Shown: piece after piece, positions 12,381 to 24,101 of the stretch
Layout of the letters: every line of letters starts with the position of its first letter
How positions within the stretch are numbered: the first letter of the stretch is position 1
From: Macrotrachela quadricornifera
Taxonomy: Eukaryota; Rotifera; Eurotatoria; Philodinida; Philodinidae
Length of the DNA: 64,000 nucleotides
Reading direction: 5' to 3'
Assembly (NCBI GenBank): GCA_022393335.1
Contig: JAJEKB010021974.1
Span: 1-64,000 of the forward strand
Made by a program: the position numbers and the translations under genes
Notes under the pieces: generated by a model
Told to the model about the DNA's origin: nothing
Seen by the model: the letters and a program-made list of their open reading frames with translations, nothing else
Database searches by the model: none

Positions 12381-14017
12381 GTGGGCCAAACAATAGTCAT
12401 CCCGGTCCACATTCTTTATTTAGGAGCTAAAATACTCTTTACATAAATATGTATTATAACGTAAATATCTGTCATGAGACCTTAGCTACTTATGCTAAAA
12501 AAGTGTAAAGTTTATTATTTTCGATATGAAAAAGTTTTGATAACTCTTACAATTTAGTGTCAAAAAATCCTATTTTCGACGCGCTTTAACTTGGTATAAA
12601 ATTAGTGATGTATCCTGTTTGAAATTATAGTGTTAACTTGTTGGAAAAACATTTTTACACACTCTGTATTTTCTCTTATTGTCATCATATCGAGTATTGT
12701 GCATCATTCTTATATAATAACTTTATGAACAATAACACAAAGCATGCATGTTCTTCCTGCCTATAGTCATTGATATCGGAAAAAAAGATGATATTATTAT
12801 TGCTATTGATCAACTTTATAAGTTAAACATATGTACAGTTTATGTTTTCTTCTCTTTCGATTATTTTTCTCTTTCAATATCTTGTTTACTATAAGAGGTG
12901 AAAAGAAAATTTCTTTAACGACTGTTATTAATTATTCTTTTTGCTTATATAAAACGCTTTTCTTTGATATCACATATGTGTGACAATATTTTCAAACACA
13001 TTCGATATTATTTAAGCAATAAAAACAATTTTTCAATGACAATTTTCAAAAAAGATTTGTCAGAGAAATTTATATTTTGAGAAATTAAAGAAAATTCATC
13101 CTATAATTGTGAACTTTCTAATTACTAATAACTGGATAAATAATTAAATGTTTTTTTATTGATTTATATTAAAAAAAATACTTTTTATTGTTTCTTTTAT
13201 TTACAATAAATCATATTTAATTGTCGACAGCTTTTTTAAATAGATATAAACATCTGAAATATTGTTGAACAATGTCATACTCTATCATAATTTATTAGAA
13301 TAATCCCCATATTCTAATCCGTTATGTCTTTATTAGTAAAGAACTTTGTAGACGAATAAATCCAAATAAAAAGAAAGAAAGTAGAAAAAATGTTCACCTA
13401 GATACTAATGTATCATCATACATCTCTTTTTTTCTGTCTGATAGATAAAATTGAATTAGTTTGATATTATGTTAAACAAGAGAAAGATCATAAAAAAATT
13501 TCTTGTCTAAAACATAAAACAAAAGCAATTCTAGCATATTCTATTAATGAATCTTGTAAATATGAAATTGATAGTTTTATCTAAATCATAATATTATGAA
13601 TAAGAAAAATACATTTTTAACATTACAATGAACAGTATGGGACTGACTTTTATAACGGATTTTTATTTTTGATGATATTTGTTACATTTAACTAACTTCT
13701 TAGATAGCTTTTGACAGCATTATAAATAAATAAAAAGAAGACTATGAATATATCTATTTCGTTATATAAAAGGATTTATATCTACAAAAAAAAGTCAGCC
13801 AAATATGCTATTTTTATAAACTTAAGATTATCAAAAAAATGTAAGAGAAATGATTTTTATTCTAAAATATTCCAGTAAAAGCGTTGTAGTTATTATCGTC
13901 TTTTTTGTTGTTACAGATAAACTATAAGACTATGTTAATACCATCATGAATAATAAACAGTTAAATATTATGATCTTATTCAAAAATATTATCAAATAAA
14001 TGTAAAAATAAACGACT

Positions 14018-14478
14018 CAAATCTTACGAGGGAAGACCACTAACTGTCTCCTGGCTTTTGAGCTGATACTCAATTGACAATAGGTAATCGAACGCGCTGA
14101 TTTCGAATATCACAATGGTTTTTGCCCGCTTTCAATTTATGTTTTTTGATTCATAAATTGTGTAAGAATATTAGCGGTTTTCTCGCTTTTGTTAGGTTTT
14201 AGACGCAGAAAACTCATTTAAAGTCTCGCTAAGAGTCTTTAAAAATTGTTTTCTGTAGGTGTGACAACGTGCTCTTTCATTTGGACATATCAAGAAAATT
14301 TTTTTAGTGAAAATGGTTTTTCGGTTGAACAACCAAGATCTTTAAAAACAGGTCTTCAAATTGAAAGCGCACTAGAATCATTGTAGTATTCGGAATCAGC
14401 ACGTTCAATTACCTATTGTCAACTGAGTTTCAGCTCAAAAGTGAGGAGATAATTAGTGACCTTCCGTCGTAAGATTTA
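14018..14478. mobile_element. Foldback/MITE-like element with arms of about 110 bp
   Basis: The left arm (14018 to about 14137) begins AAATCTTACGAGGGAAG. The right arm (about 14350-14478) ends with the near reverse complement CTTCCGTCGTAAGATTT. The arms pair through GCTTTTGAGCTGA, CAATAGGTAATCGAAC and GCTGATTTCGAATA. The interior of about 210 bp has no open frame. Length (about 460 bp), long inverted arms and a second copy 2 kb away indicate a non-autonomous DNA element. The outer AAATCTTACGA is part of the arms, so I cannot define a separate target duplication. Confidence 0.8.
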
Positions 14479-16247
14479 AAATTTTGAATATTTTTCATTA
14501 ATGTTAATTAATAAAATTCAAATAAATATGGCGAATGATAGATTGCAACTATGCTTCCATTGATATGAGATTAGATCGGAATAAAATCTTCTTTATTCAG
14601 AGAAATCTTTATTGTTCTTAAAATTTAAACAGAAGGGTCTTATAATGTTGTCATTCTCTGTGTTTGTTTACAAAATCATAGCTTTGATTATTTTATTTGA
14701 TAAAGACACCGTAAGAAAGAAAGGTAATATTGACAAAAGTTGTTCTTTTTGTCGCATAGGAATAATGATAAACTTGAATTGAGATGGTTTGTAAGACAAA
14801 CTACAAAGTATGAGAATACAAGAAAGGATAATGAAACCAGCAGAATAACCATCAACAAGATACAAAATTTCCCATTGTTCTCTCTTGTTTGTGAGTGAAA
14901 GCATATTGATAAGATATAATTTCTCAAAATATTTTTGGTTCGACACAAGAGGTAGTATCAAACAATATGTAGGCTACTTTAATTTTTCTTTTCAGAACAT
15001 ATTGAAGCTGGATATACATGCGCAGTATTATATATAACATTCTATGAACTTTATTCAGCATAATATTAAACTTGAGCGTTTTAAAAATTAAGCAAACGAG
15101 AAATAAATATTACTACAATGTCTTTGCTATATTCATGTGTATTTCTGAGGTTTCTACTATCATTTTACACTAGAAATAACACACAGTTATTGGGAAAAAA
15201 CCCATAATTTGGATTAACTTGAGAACAAAAAGCGATATTGTTGATATGTTTGATTGAAGGTTTGTTTTGATTTCAACTCCTTTCTTTCAAAAGAAAAAAA
15301 AACAATCACGCATGATACATATATGTTGAGAAAGAAAGAGGGAGACAGAAGAGAACAATCAAACAACATTCTTTGCCTCTTTTTTGTTTTGTTTTGCTTT
15401 GTTTTTTTTTCTACCTTTTTTTCATATGCGCTACCCGTTCAGTAGAAGAGTATTGTTGAAATATGATATATGAAAATGCTAGAAGAGGAGAATATATTTA
15501 TGAAATTGTGTTTTGTGAGATGTAAGATTCTTTTTGTATATTGTTTTTTTTGAGATATACATTTGATTTGGATTCTGATGATGATTTGATTTGAAGAAGA
15601 GAACATAATCATTCACATTTGTGATAATGTTTTTTTTACCTAACTACAGATTGACATACTTTTTTAACAGTCTATTAATAACAAAAAAGTCATCTACTGT
15701 TAATTGTTTGAGAAGAAAATAGTTGGTTGTTGATTCATTTAGTAAGGTTGAAGGAAAAACATAAATGAGTAAGAGAACATTTTTTGTAAGACCAAATATA
15801 AAAAAAAATTCATTGTGCATTTCCAATCAAATGTATTTTTTTTTATGGATGAGTTACATGAGACTTTAAAAGTTTTTAAGAAGTTCCCAAAAAATCATCG
15901 ATTCGTCCCTTACCCTCATTACCATACAAGCAAATTAAATACTAGAACACTCTGTTTATGTTCTCTTCGATACTATTTATCATAACTGTCTATTATTTCG
16001 ATAAAGATAAGATAAATTCGGAGTAAAACTATTCTATATCTGTAAACATGCTTGAGTTTTTTCCTTTATAGACGATTCTATAAGAGAATTCTAGTTCGAC
16101 AAACTTGGAATTTTCAATAATACAAGACATTTATTCTTCGTTCCTTGAAAAACTCAACTTTCTGTAAGTAATGGCTTATTTTAAATAGATTAATCAAATT
16201 TCAATATTTCAGTACATCATTTTTTTCTTGATTCTGGTCATTCTTCA

Positions 16248-16922
16248 ATGACAACTGAAGATTATCGAAATCCACAATTAGAAAGCAAAATTGATAAATA
16301 TGAATTTCAGTCGAAAATCGATTTATCTTTTCAACAACTAACAGATCGTGATATGAATATTGTGGTGAAACAGGCGATTGTCCAGAAACAATGCACAGCT
16401 CTCTTCTTGAACGATAATCTGATAACTTCAGAAGGCGCTACAATTATTGCTAATGCTTTAAATAATAATACAACATTAGATGAATTAAATCTTTGGAATA
16501 ATCAAATATCTGATATGGGTGTATACTCTCTGACACGAGCTTTATCAATGAATAATTCGACTCTTCGAAGTATCGCTTTAGGACAAAATGGAATTACAGA
16601 TGTCGGCGCTCAATATTTAGCTGAAATGCTTAAAACTAATACAACAATAACTCGTCTTTGGTTATTTCACAATGATATAGGGGACGAAGGAGTTAAACGA
16701 TTATCTGATGTGCTTGCGTGTGATAATAAAAGTCTTCAATGGTTTGATCTTCGTTTGAACAAATCAGTGACTGATTCAAGCTTCGATTCTCTCTGCAATA
16801 TGCTTAAAAATAACAAATCATTGAAGATATTCTGGATGGAATACTGCAGTCTTTCTAGACCGATTAAAGCAAAAGTTCGAGAACTTGGTCAAGCTAAAGA
16901 CGATTTCCATATAGGAGCATAA
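16248..16922 (+). CDS. Leucine-rich-repeat (RNI/NLRC3-like) protein, 224 aa
   Basis: Single-exon frame from ATG 16248. The protein is a solenoid of ribonuclease-inhibitor-type leucine-rich repeats of about 28 residues. Successive units read LDELNLWNNQISDMG, LRSIALGQNGITDVG, ITRLWLFHNDIGDEG and LQWFDLRLNKSVTD, each followed by a helix such as VYSLTRALSMNN. Upstream of the repeats lies a short charged N-terminus (residues 1-40). There is no signal peptide or membrane segment, so an intracellular protein-binding scaffold is expected. Such small LRR proteins resemble isolated C-terminal domains of NLR receptors, but no NACHT domain is present nearby. AATAAA-like signals follow at 16940-16990. The binding partner is unknown. 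Confidence 0.85.
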   Translation: MTTEDYRNPQLESKIDKYEFQSKIDLSFQQLTDRDMNIVVKQAIVQKQCTALFLNDNLITSEGATIIANALNNNTTLDELNLWNNQISDMGVYSLTRALSMNNSTLRSIALGQNGITDVGAQYLAEMLKTNTTITRLWLFHNDIGDEGVKRLSDVLACDNKSLQWFDLRLNKSVTDSSFDSLCNMLKNNKSLKIFWMEYCSLSRPIKAKVRELGQAKDDFHIGA

Positions 16923-17382
16923 CTAAAACCATTTCTAGAAATAAAATATGTTTCATTATTTCAGACCATTTCTTATTTAATACGTAAATAAAATTTAATT
17001 TAAATTGATTCGAAATTGTTTATGGTTTCTACTTCTTATTCTCTGTCTATATTTTCAGATAATAATTGACGTCAACAATCGAACTAATTACATTCAAATT
17101 TAACAAATTAATTTAAAAAAGAATCTACGTTCTTCATTATTTAATAAAAAAATTTACATAATGGCGCATAAAACAAATACTGAAAACGAACAATTTAAGT
17201 AAATAGTCAAAGAATTTTTTTCTTGTTAGTGTCTATTAATTCAAATCATGTTCTGCATTTGATTTATCTGAGATTAGTTCATTTAGAATAGTCACATTAT
17301 TTTAATGGACAATTAGTAATTCATTATTTGTTAATAGATCATATGTTTCAAACTAATTTTACTAGCTTGTTTTTTTTTCACA
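16923..17382. other. Intergenic spacer
   Basis: About 460 bp of AT-rich sequence between two plus-strand genes. It likely holds the 3' end of the LRR gene and the promoter of the next gene. No motif is convincing. Confidence 0.4.
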
Positions 17383-18877
17383 ATGACCACCTGTGTAAAA
17401 TTGCTTACTGGAAATTTTTTAAAATTCTATTGCTCATTTAGAAATGTTAAAGACGATATTAATGCGAATGTATCATATCTTCCTGACGAACACGATCTAC
17501 TGAATCCTATAATAACTAATATAAAGCAAGGCGACTTTCTCGATAGATTTCTTGGTTGTGCATATGGACAAGCTCTTGGAGATGCTTATGGTCTATCTAC
17601 TGAATTTCAAACACGTGCTCAAATAGAAGACGTTTATCCAAATTCTATGGAACTCATTCCTTTTCCAAATTATATTCAAACTTCTCATGCTGGTCGATGG
17701 AAACGAGGTGATTGGACTGATGATACTGATCAATGGATATTAGTTATGGAAACATTGATTGAACCAAATAGTGATGCAATAACATTTGCTAGAAAATTAT
17801 CTTTATGGGTTCGACAAGGTTTTCCAGAATTAAACGATTTTGGAGGACTTGGATTGGGAATCAATGTAGCGCAAGTATAATTTACTTGATGATTTCTTAT
17901 TAAATGATAAATTTTTCTTCATATCAGATTGAATAATAATGAAAAAATAATACAGATTGTTGTAAAACAAAAATAGATTTTTTTCTAAATCAAAACAGAA
18001 TTCTATTTTCATTTTTCTAAAACAGGAACACTGAATTTAATTTTTCTCGTTATGAATAGGTGATTTGTTCAAAAGGATATCTTCAGAATCCAATAGAAGC
18101 AAGTCGAACTGTATGGGAGAAAAGTAATCGACAAGCAGCACCAAATGGAGCCGTTATGCGATGTTCGGCATCGGGTCTTGTGCACTACAACGATATTGAA
18201 AAGGTACTAAAATGTAAATCAAAGTTTTTTATAGAATTATGAACAAAGTTTGTATTTTTAAAGATCCACTATTATGCACCTGAATATTGAAAAACTAAAT
18301 ATACTTAATTTTAAAATTTGAGCGTATTTTTTTTTGTTATGTTTTTCAGGTTAAATCGACGGCTATATGGATGTGTCAAACGACTCATTTTGATCCTCGA
18401 TGTGTCGCTTCATGTGTATCAATTTGTCTCGCTATTGCCTATTTATTACAATCATCTGTTATCGATGACATTGAATCACTTATCAGTCGTGTTCAACAAG
18501 AGACACTAAACATACTTGGTGATAATCTTTCTCCTGATTATCAAAAAGAATTTTTATGGTATACAAGTCAAGATCGAACTCTAGATGATCTTCGTCTAGA
18601 TGATGAGCGAACCATTGGTTATACATATAAATGTATGGCATCTGGTTTTTATGGATTGAGATCAACACGATCATTTTCAGAAACACTGAATGATTTGATT
18701 CGACATGGAGGCGATGCAGACACTAATGGAGCTGTATGTGGTACAATGTATGGTGCAAGATATGGCTATCGTTCGCTACCTGTTGAATGGCTTCAAGCAA
18801 TGCCTTACAAAAAATGGTTCGATCAAAAAATATTGCGCATGCTTAAACACATGCATCTTTTCAAAGACGTTGTTTAA
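17383..18877 (+). CDS. ADP-ribosylglycohydrolase family protein, 387 aa, 3 exons
   Basis: Exons 17383-17874, 18060-18203 and 18350-18877 join in phase 0 throughout; the introns are 185 and 146 bp. Family signatures are intact. GCAYGQALGDAYG (residues 59-71) is the N-terminal DraG/ARH motif. WTDDTD (111-116) carries the metal-binding Thr-Asp-Asp. PNGAVMR (193-199) is conserved. GGDADTNGAVCG (332-343) supplies the second Asp-x-Asp-Thr metal ligands. These enzymes use two Mg2+/Mn2+ ions to remove ADP-ribose from modified proteins or cleave related ADP-ribose conjugates. No signal peptide is evident, so it is probably cytosolic. All catalytic residues expected for the family are visible, so it is likely active. 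It lies 10 kb downstream of an ADP-ribosyltransferase gene on the same strand; the pairing may be chance. Substrate linkage (Arg, Ser or other) cannot be told from sequence alone. Confidence 0.92.
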
Positions 18878-19872
18878 TTATTGTTATAATTTTTAGACAA
18901 TTTTATTTTAAGATTTTTTTCTCTGCATACAAATTTTCTGCACAATTAAATTTAATAGTATTCTGGAAAACAAGATTCTACAGATGAATAAACCGTTTAA
19001 AATGTCATAAGTGACATATTGTATTGAGATTGACAAGGAATTCCAACAGATTTGAGTTATTACGACAATAAGGATGAGTGTGTATATAAGAGAATGAAAT
19101 GTTATGACCATGACTTCATTCTTGTGTAAGAGTCTATTAGGTGACTATACAGAGAGTAGCACGTTAATCAATTGAATCGATGTTACAAACAAATTCTTGG
19201 AAAAAAGAAAACTTCCACTCATATAACTGATCTTTGCATCAGCTTACGTTTCTAGAATAAATAACATATGAAATATTGTAAGATATTTTTTTCAATAAAA
19301 AATTGTTCATGTCTAGAAGAAATAAAATACATGAATACAAATTTTTGTACAAAATACTTTCTGTATATTTCAATAAATGTCTTTTAGATGTTAAAGTAAA
19401 TATTCTATATTTTTTCAAATAGAATCAATTGCAAATGTTTTGAAACCATTTTTGAATAAGTGAATCAAACAAATATAAAATAAACAACAAACTTCAAAAG
19501 TTAAAAACGAAAAGTGCACCTATCAAATAAGTAATGTTACGTAAATTGTAGAACTTTTCACGCTGAATCTTTTGGTATGTTTTGTTTTTTTACTAGTAGG
19601 AAGTGTTGCAAAATGAGATAGAAAGCATGACCATTCACTATGTACAATCCGTTCGTTTTTACAGATTTCTTTATACGTCTTCGCTTTTCATCTCTTTTCA
19701 AATATATCTTAAACAGTTTTTGTGCCTAGTCATATATAGTTTTGCAGAGAATTTCAAGTGTTAGCTTTTGATAAAAAAAAAGTATGATTAGATTTTCTCA
19801 TATTTATTTTCTTGCTAATAAGAATTCTTTAATATAATGGTTACATAAACATCTAAATTTTTCTTTGTTTTA
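18878..19872. other. Intergenic, no gene recognised
   Basis: About 1 kb between convergent genes (ADP-ribosylglycohydrolase, +, and metallophosphoesterase, -). It is AT-rich with no supportable open frame or repeat. It presumably holds both 3' UTRs. Confidence 0.45.
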
Positions 19873-21067
19873 TTATTTTGTTAAGTCTATTTCATAAGGT
19901 TCATATGGTGGCTCAATTGATCCATCTTTCCTTTCTGCTACATTTCCAAGCGGATTATTTATATATTTTATACCATCACCAATATCCAATATCATTTTTC
20001 GGTGACTATGACCTAAAAAAGAATAAACCTTGTTTAAACATAAAATATTGGTTAGATATTACAAACCAAATATGTGCACTTGTGGTTTAATTAATTTTAA
20101 TTGTTCACCTAATAAGTAAGTACCAGCTACTGATGTAAAATTAGCTCCTTGTACAATATTTGGTCTTCCTTCGTTATGTTGTGTATTATTTTCATTCTGA
20201 GGTTCCATAACTCTACGAGAAATCAACTCTTTAAAATATGCTTCCATTAAATCTCTATATTCAGATACAATATAAATTTAAATATAATAAATCTATTGTT
20301 GTTATCATTTATACATACTTGCTTGTAAGAAAATGTGAAAATGTTATAATCTTAGATTTATCCTTAATATCTTTTAAATAAGATAAATTTTGTTTATTTA
20401 AGTTAATAAAATATCTTGCAATATCACCTTGTGAAAATTTCTTTTGTATTGAAAGTAAACAAAATATGAAAATTTATTTAAAAAATAAATTTTATCTTTA
20501 TTTACATTTGGCCATACACATAGATAACTATCAGTCCATAGATCTAAATCACTTAAAAAACCTGGAATTGGTATATGTAAACTATCATCATACCTATAAA
20601 GAATACTAATTAAAAGAAAATAAGGAAATATATTACACTTACCATCCATATAAGGGTATAATTGTCACACCTTGATTCGTAACACCAGGCTTAGTACGTA
20701 CACCAAGATCATCACAAAGTTTCAATATCTAAAAATAAATAAGAAGCGTAAGGAATAATATAAAAATTTTGTTCTTATTTTCTACATAGTGAAATTTTTC
20801 TATGGAATTGTCAATTTGCAATTCTTCATCTTCATTTTGTGATCGTGTCCATAGTTCATGATTTCCTGGGCAAAAATAAACCTCTTTAAATTTTGATTTT
20901 AATAATTTTAATGTATCCGTTAATTTTGATAGAATATGCGTTATATCACCTGGAATAATTATTACATCATTTAAATATTTTTCATTTGATAATTCTTGTA
21001 CCCATCTCATGTTTGTTTTATGATCTACATGTAGATCTGAGATAGCATAAATTTTTTCATCAGACAT
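19873..21067 (-). CDS. Calcineurin-like metallophosphoesterase, 301 aa, 6 exons
   Basis: Exons 21067-20786, 20728-20643, 20593-20506, 20440-20319, 20254-20067 and 20012-19873 all join in phase, giving 302 codons with stop. Introns are 49-65 bp. The metallophosphatase signature is complete and in order: Asp11-Leu-His13 (SDLHVDH), Gly40-Asp41 (PGDIT), Gly68-Asn69-His70-Glu71 (PGNHELW), His188 in TFSHFL, and Gly256-His-Ser-His259 (HIFGHSHR). These residues bind the two metals and the scissile phosphate in phosphoesterases. The short C-terminus holds NPLGN and a basic/acidic tail. No signal peptide is seen, so it is cytosolic. The substrate is unknown. Stand-alone enzymes of this type, with a TFSHFLPR-like motif, are common in bacteria, algae and protists, so horizontal origin is possible. 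The start is the Met directly before the first strand of the fold. Confidence 0.92.
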
Positions 21068-22009
21068 TTTTGAGAAAAACGAATAATAATGTACCGAACT
21101 GTTTTTATGTAATATAACTATATTTATAATAGTTGGATATATGCACATGCATTTTAATGCGCAGTTATGCGTAAAGAACAGAATATAGAAAAAAGGTATT
21201 TTGTTAAACATTACACATAACTTATTTTTTTTATCTATTGCATTGTATATTTCTTGTAGCTTATAGTCTAATGTATGGATTGTTCACTAACCGTAAATTA
21301 TTTGTTGATACTTTTAATTGGTTATGCTTCAGCAATAAAAATGACGCAGACAGACATAATACAAAACACTGTTTGATTCATATTTTATACCTTGATGACA
21401 CATTGACTATTTCTTCTAAATACAATTTTTTATATAGAGACAAAAAATAATGATGTATTTCTAAAAGATCTTAATTGTAAAAATATATTTCAATATGCTT
21501 ATTGAAAGATAAGCCATCAAGTTACTTGAAATGACAGACTATAATCTATATCTTGCCGTCAGATTTTATAGCCATTTGTGGATATGATGACTGATATTAC
21601 TAACAATATGTGAATTTCAATTGTTTTCTGTTTTATATTACTCATGTGAGCAAATTCCATTAGTGTGAATGGTGATATCACAAATATTACCAACCGTTCA
21701 TCACTGTTTGTACAAAGATATGATTCAGGTAATCCAAAAGTAATGTATGTTTGCTATTACAGGAACGATAGTAAGTCCTCGATAAATAGGATAATAAAAA
21801 TGACGGGTACTTTTTCTTTAATTCCCCTTCACATTAAAACGATAAACAAAGCAAATCGTTATCAATCACCCTATTTTCGTGACTCCAGAATGATACATTT
21901 GTATTATTGTTATTTTGATTAATTATTGCTATTTTATTAAAAACAACAAACGATGTTTATATATTACATATACTAAGTAAACATTTCATTTTTACATAAT
22001 ATAATAATA
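21068..22009. other. Intergenic between divergent genes
   Basis: About 940 bp separating divergent starts (metallophosphoesterase, -, and SDR, +). Open frames at 21238-21450 and 21665-21922 start from non-ATG codons, are unspliced and unrecognised, and are not called. The region probably contains both promoters; no specific element could be supported. Confidence 0.4.
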
Positions 22010-23412
22010 ATGTCAACAAATCGTGTACAAAATCTGAAAGGCAAAGTTGCTCTCGGTGAGTTTTAGTCTTTCTTTATCGATTATTTCATTTATTTATATA
22101 CTCATTGTTCGTTTCGCTAGTTACTGGTTCAAGTAGAGGAATTGGTGCAGCAGCTGTTATTCGTTTAGCTGAACATGGTGCTGATGTGATTATCAATTAT
22201 TTATCATCAGCAAAACTAGCTGAAGAAGTAGCTGAAAAATGTCGTGCATGTAATGTACGTACACTTATTGTACAAGCAGATGTATCGAAGCATGAAGATG
22301 TTGTGAAACTTTTTGATCAAATTATCGAAAAATTTGGTCAACTCGATATTGTTTTTTCAAATGCTGGTATTGAACATTGGGGTAAACCTAACGAGGTTGA
22401 TGAAGCACAAATTGATAAGGTATATTACATTAATATAGATTCTTATTTGTATTCGAAAGAATTGTAGAAAATATATTTCATTTCGAACTCATTTCTTTTT
22501 CTCTAGATAGTACATATAATATTTATATCAGAACAGTATAACTATAGACTATAATTCAGTATTTAGACTATTTGAAAACGGAGCCTCAATAATTACGATT
22601 TTTTGAAGTGTAAGAATATATTTCTGATCACTTATAAAAGATCTGCACTTTAGGTTGTTTTTCTTAATAGAAAAGTCAATTGAGTTGTTCTATTTAAGAA
22701 GCCAATAATCATTTTCTTACAGTTGAACAAACGAGGTTAATTTTCCGCAAATTCAGTTTTTGTAATGAATACTATGAATCTTTCATAATAGATAGGAATA
22801 TATTAGATGGTTGAATATAAATTAATTCTTTTGATATTGTAGGTATTCAATATCAATGTTAAATCACAATTCTTTGTTGCACAACAAGCTTACACACATA
22901 TGAAAGATAATGGTCGTCTTATTCTCATGTCATCTCTTTCGGCTCAGAGAGTATATTTTCTTTCTTATTTATCCTATATAATTTTTTTCATTGACATATT
23001 TAGGGATTTGCAAGACACAGTATTTATGCTGCATCCAAAGCAGCTATTCAGGGTATGGTCCGCTGCCTAGCTTACGATTTTGGTTCAAGAAATATTACTG
23101 TAAATTGCATTGCTCCTGGTGGAATTAAAACGGATATGTATGGTAAGATTATTATTATATATTGTTATTTTTATTTTTATTGATCGATTTTATTTTTTTT
23201 TGCGAACAGCCACATCTGCGCCTCATTATATTCCCGGTGCTGATAAGATGAATGAGGAACAAATTGATCAATTAGTTGGACAATGGAGTCCACTTGGCCG
23301 ACCCGGTTTTCCAGATGATACTAGTGACGTCATTGCTTTTTTGGCTAGTCCGGAAAGTCAATGGATTACTGGTCAGACATTGCAAGTGAGCGGTGGCGCT
23401 CAAATGACTTGA
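22010..23412 (+). CDS. Short-chain dehydrogenase/reductase (SDR), 264 aa, 5 exons
   Basis: Exons 22010-22055, 22121-22419, 22843-22950, 23004-23142 and 23210-23412 join in phase to 265 codons with stop. Classical SDR hallmarks are present: the Rossmann dinucleotide loop TGSSRGIG (17-24), NAG at 96-98, catalytic Ser in LMSSLSAQ (about 145-148), and YAASK with Tyr159 and Lys163. The PGG motif follows the last catalytic block. The C-terminus [12 protein letters not shown]...[16 protein letters not shown]...GGAQM is typical of complete SDRs. It should be a cytosolic NAD(P)H-dependent oxidoreductase; the C-terminal YIPGADKM segment recalls fungal hydroxynaphthalene/versicolorin-type reductases, but the substrate cannot be stated. 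Intron 2 (423 bp) is longer than the others, and a 60-bp exon is not missing because the phase is continuous. The start ATG lies 10 codons before the first beta strand, as usual for the family. Confidence 0.92.
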
Positions 23413-24101
23413 ACAATACACCATTTGATTTACTTTTCCTACAATTTAATATACTTGTATTAGTAGTTTTAGATACCGTTTTATTTCAAACTTTTACAAG
23501 CTTTTTTTAATTAATAAAGTATATTATTGGAGTTTATTAATGTTAAATTAATGTAATTGAACAGTATAATAAAACTAACTTTTTTTAAAATTTATTAGAA
23601 TAAATGAATTGATTAGGGCAACTGGAGCCATAAATAAAATTAAGCCTATTTAACCGAATTTGATTATTTAAAATTCTCAAATTATACAAATCGATATTGG
23701 ACTATTTATTCATTTAAAATGCTATTAATAAAAAGTACTGTTTGATATTAGTAAACATTATTTTCTTGACAATATTCATTACAAATGTAAATAAAAGAAT
23801 ATGATTGAATAAATTTTGATGAATTTTGATGAATTCTTTGAATTTCTTTTTTTTACAATATTTAACTTGAAAAGAGTATCATGTTTATTTTGTTTTAATA
23901 TGCTTATATGATGTACATTCGAGAACAATATAGAAAAGAAGAAATAAATCACTCGTTTTTTTATTTTCTTTTAGCTTGAAAAAAAAACACACAAACAAAA
24001 AAGAAAAGTAAACTTAAAATATCCAAGACGGAAAGAAAAGTCAAGATAGCAAGCTCAAGCATGAATAAAGACTGCACATAAAAGTATGATTTTGTTTTTG
24101 T
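23413..24101. other. Intergenic between convergent genes
   Basis: About 690 bp containing the 3' ends of the SDR (+) and the UBR4-like gene (-). AT-rich, with AATAAA-like signals near 23510 and 23785. No gene is visible. Confidence 0.45.

Larger units (their letters stand above)
11397..16247. other. Long intergenic region with transposable-element relics
   Basis: About 4.8 kb with no supportable gene. Two related element copies (12087-12380 and 14018-14478) are listed separately. Small open frames at 14668-14961 (-), 15254-15445 (+) and 15644-15826 (-) are low-complexity or hydrophobic, unspliced and unlike any known family, so they are not called. 15300-15640 is rich in T runs and GTTTTG motifs. 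Confidence 0.5.

Noticed and set aside
14668..14961. Two overlapping minus-strand hydrophobic frames (97 and 86 codons)
   Set aside because: Both frames of the same DNA look membrane-like because of T-rich sequence; non-ATG starts and no family match.
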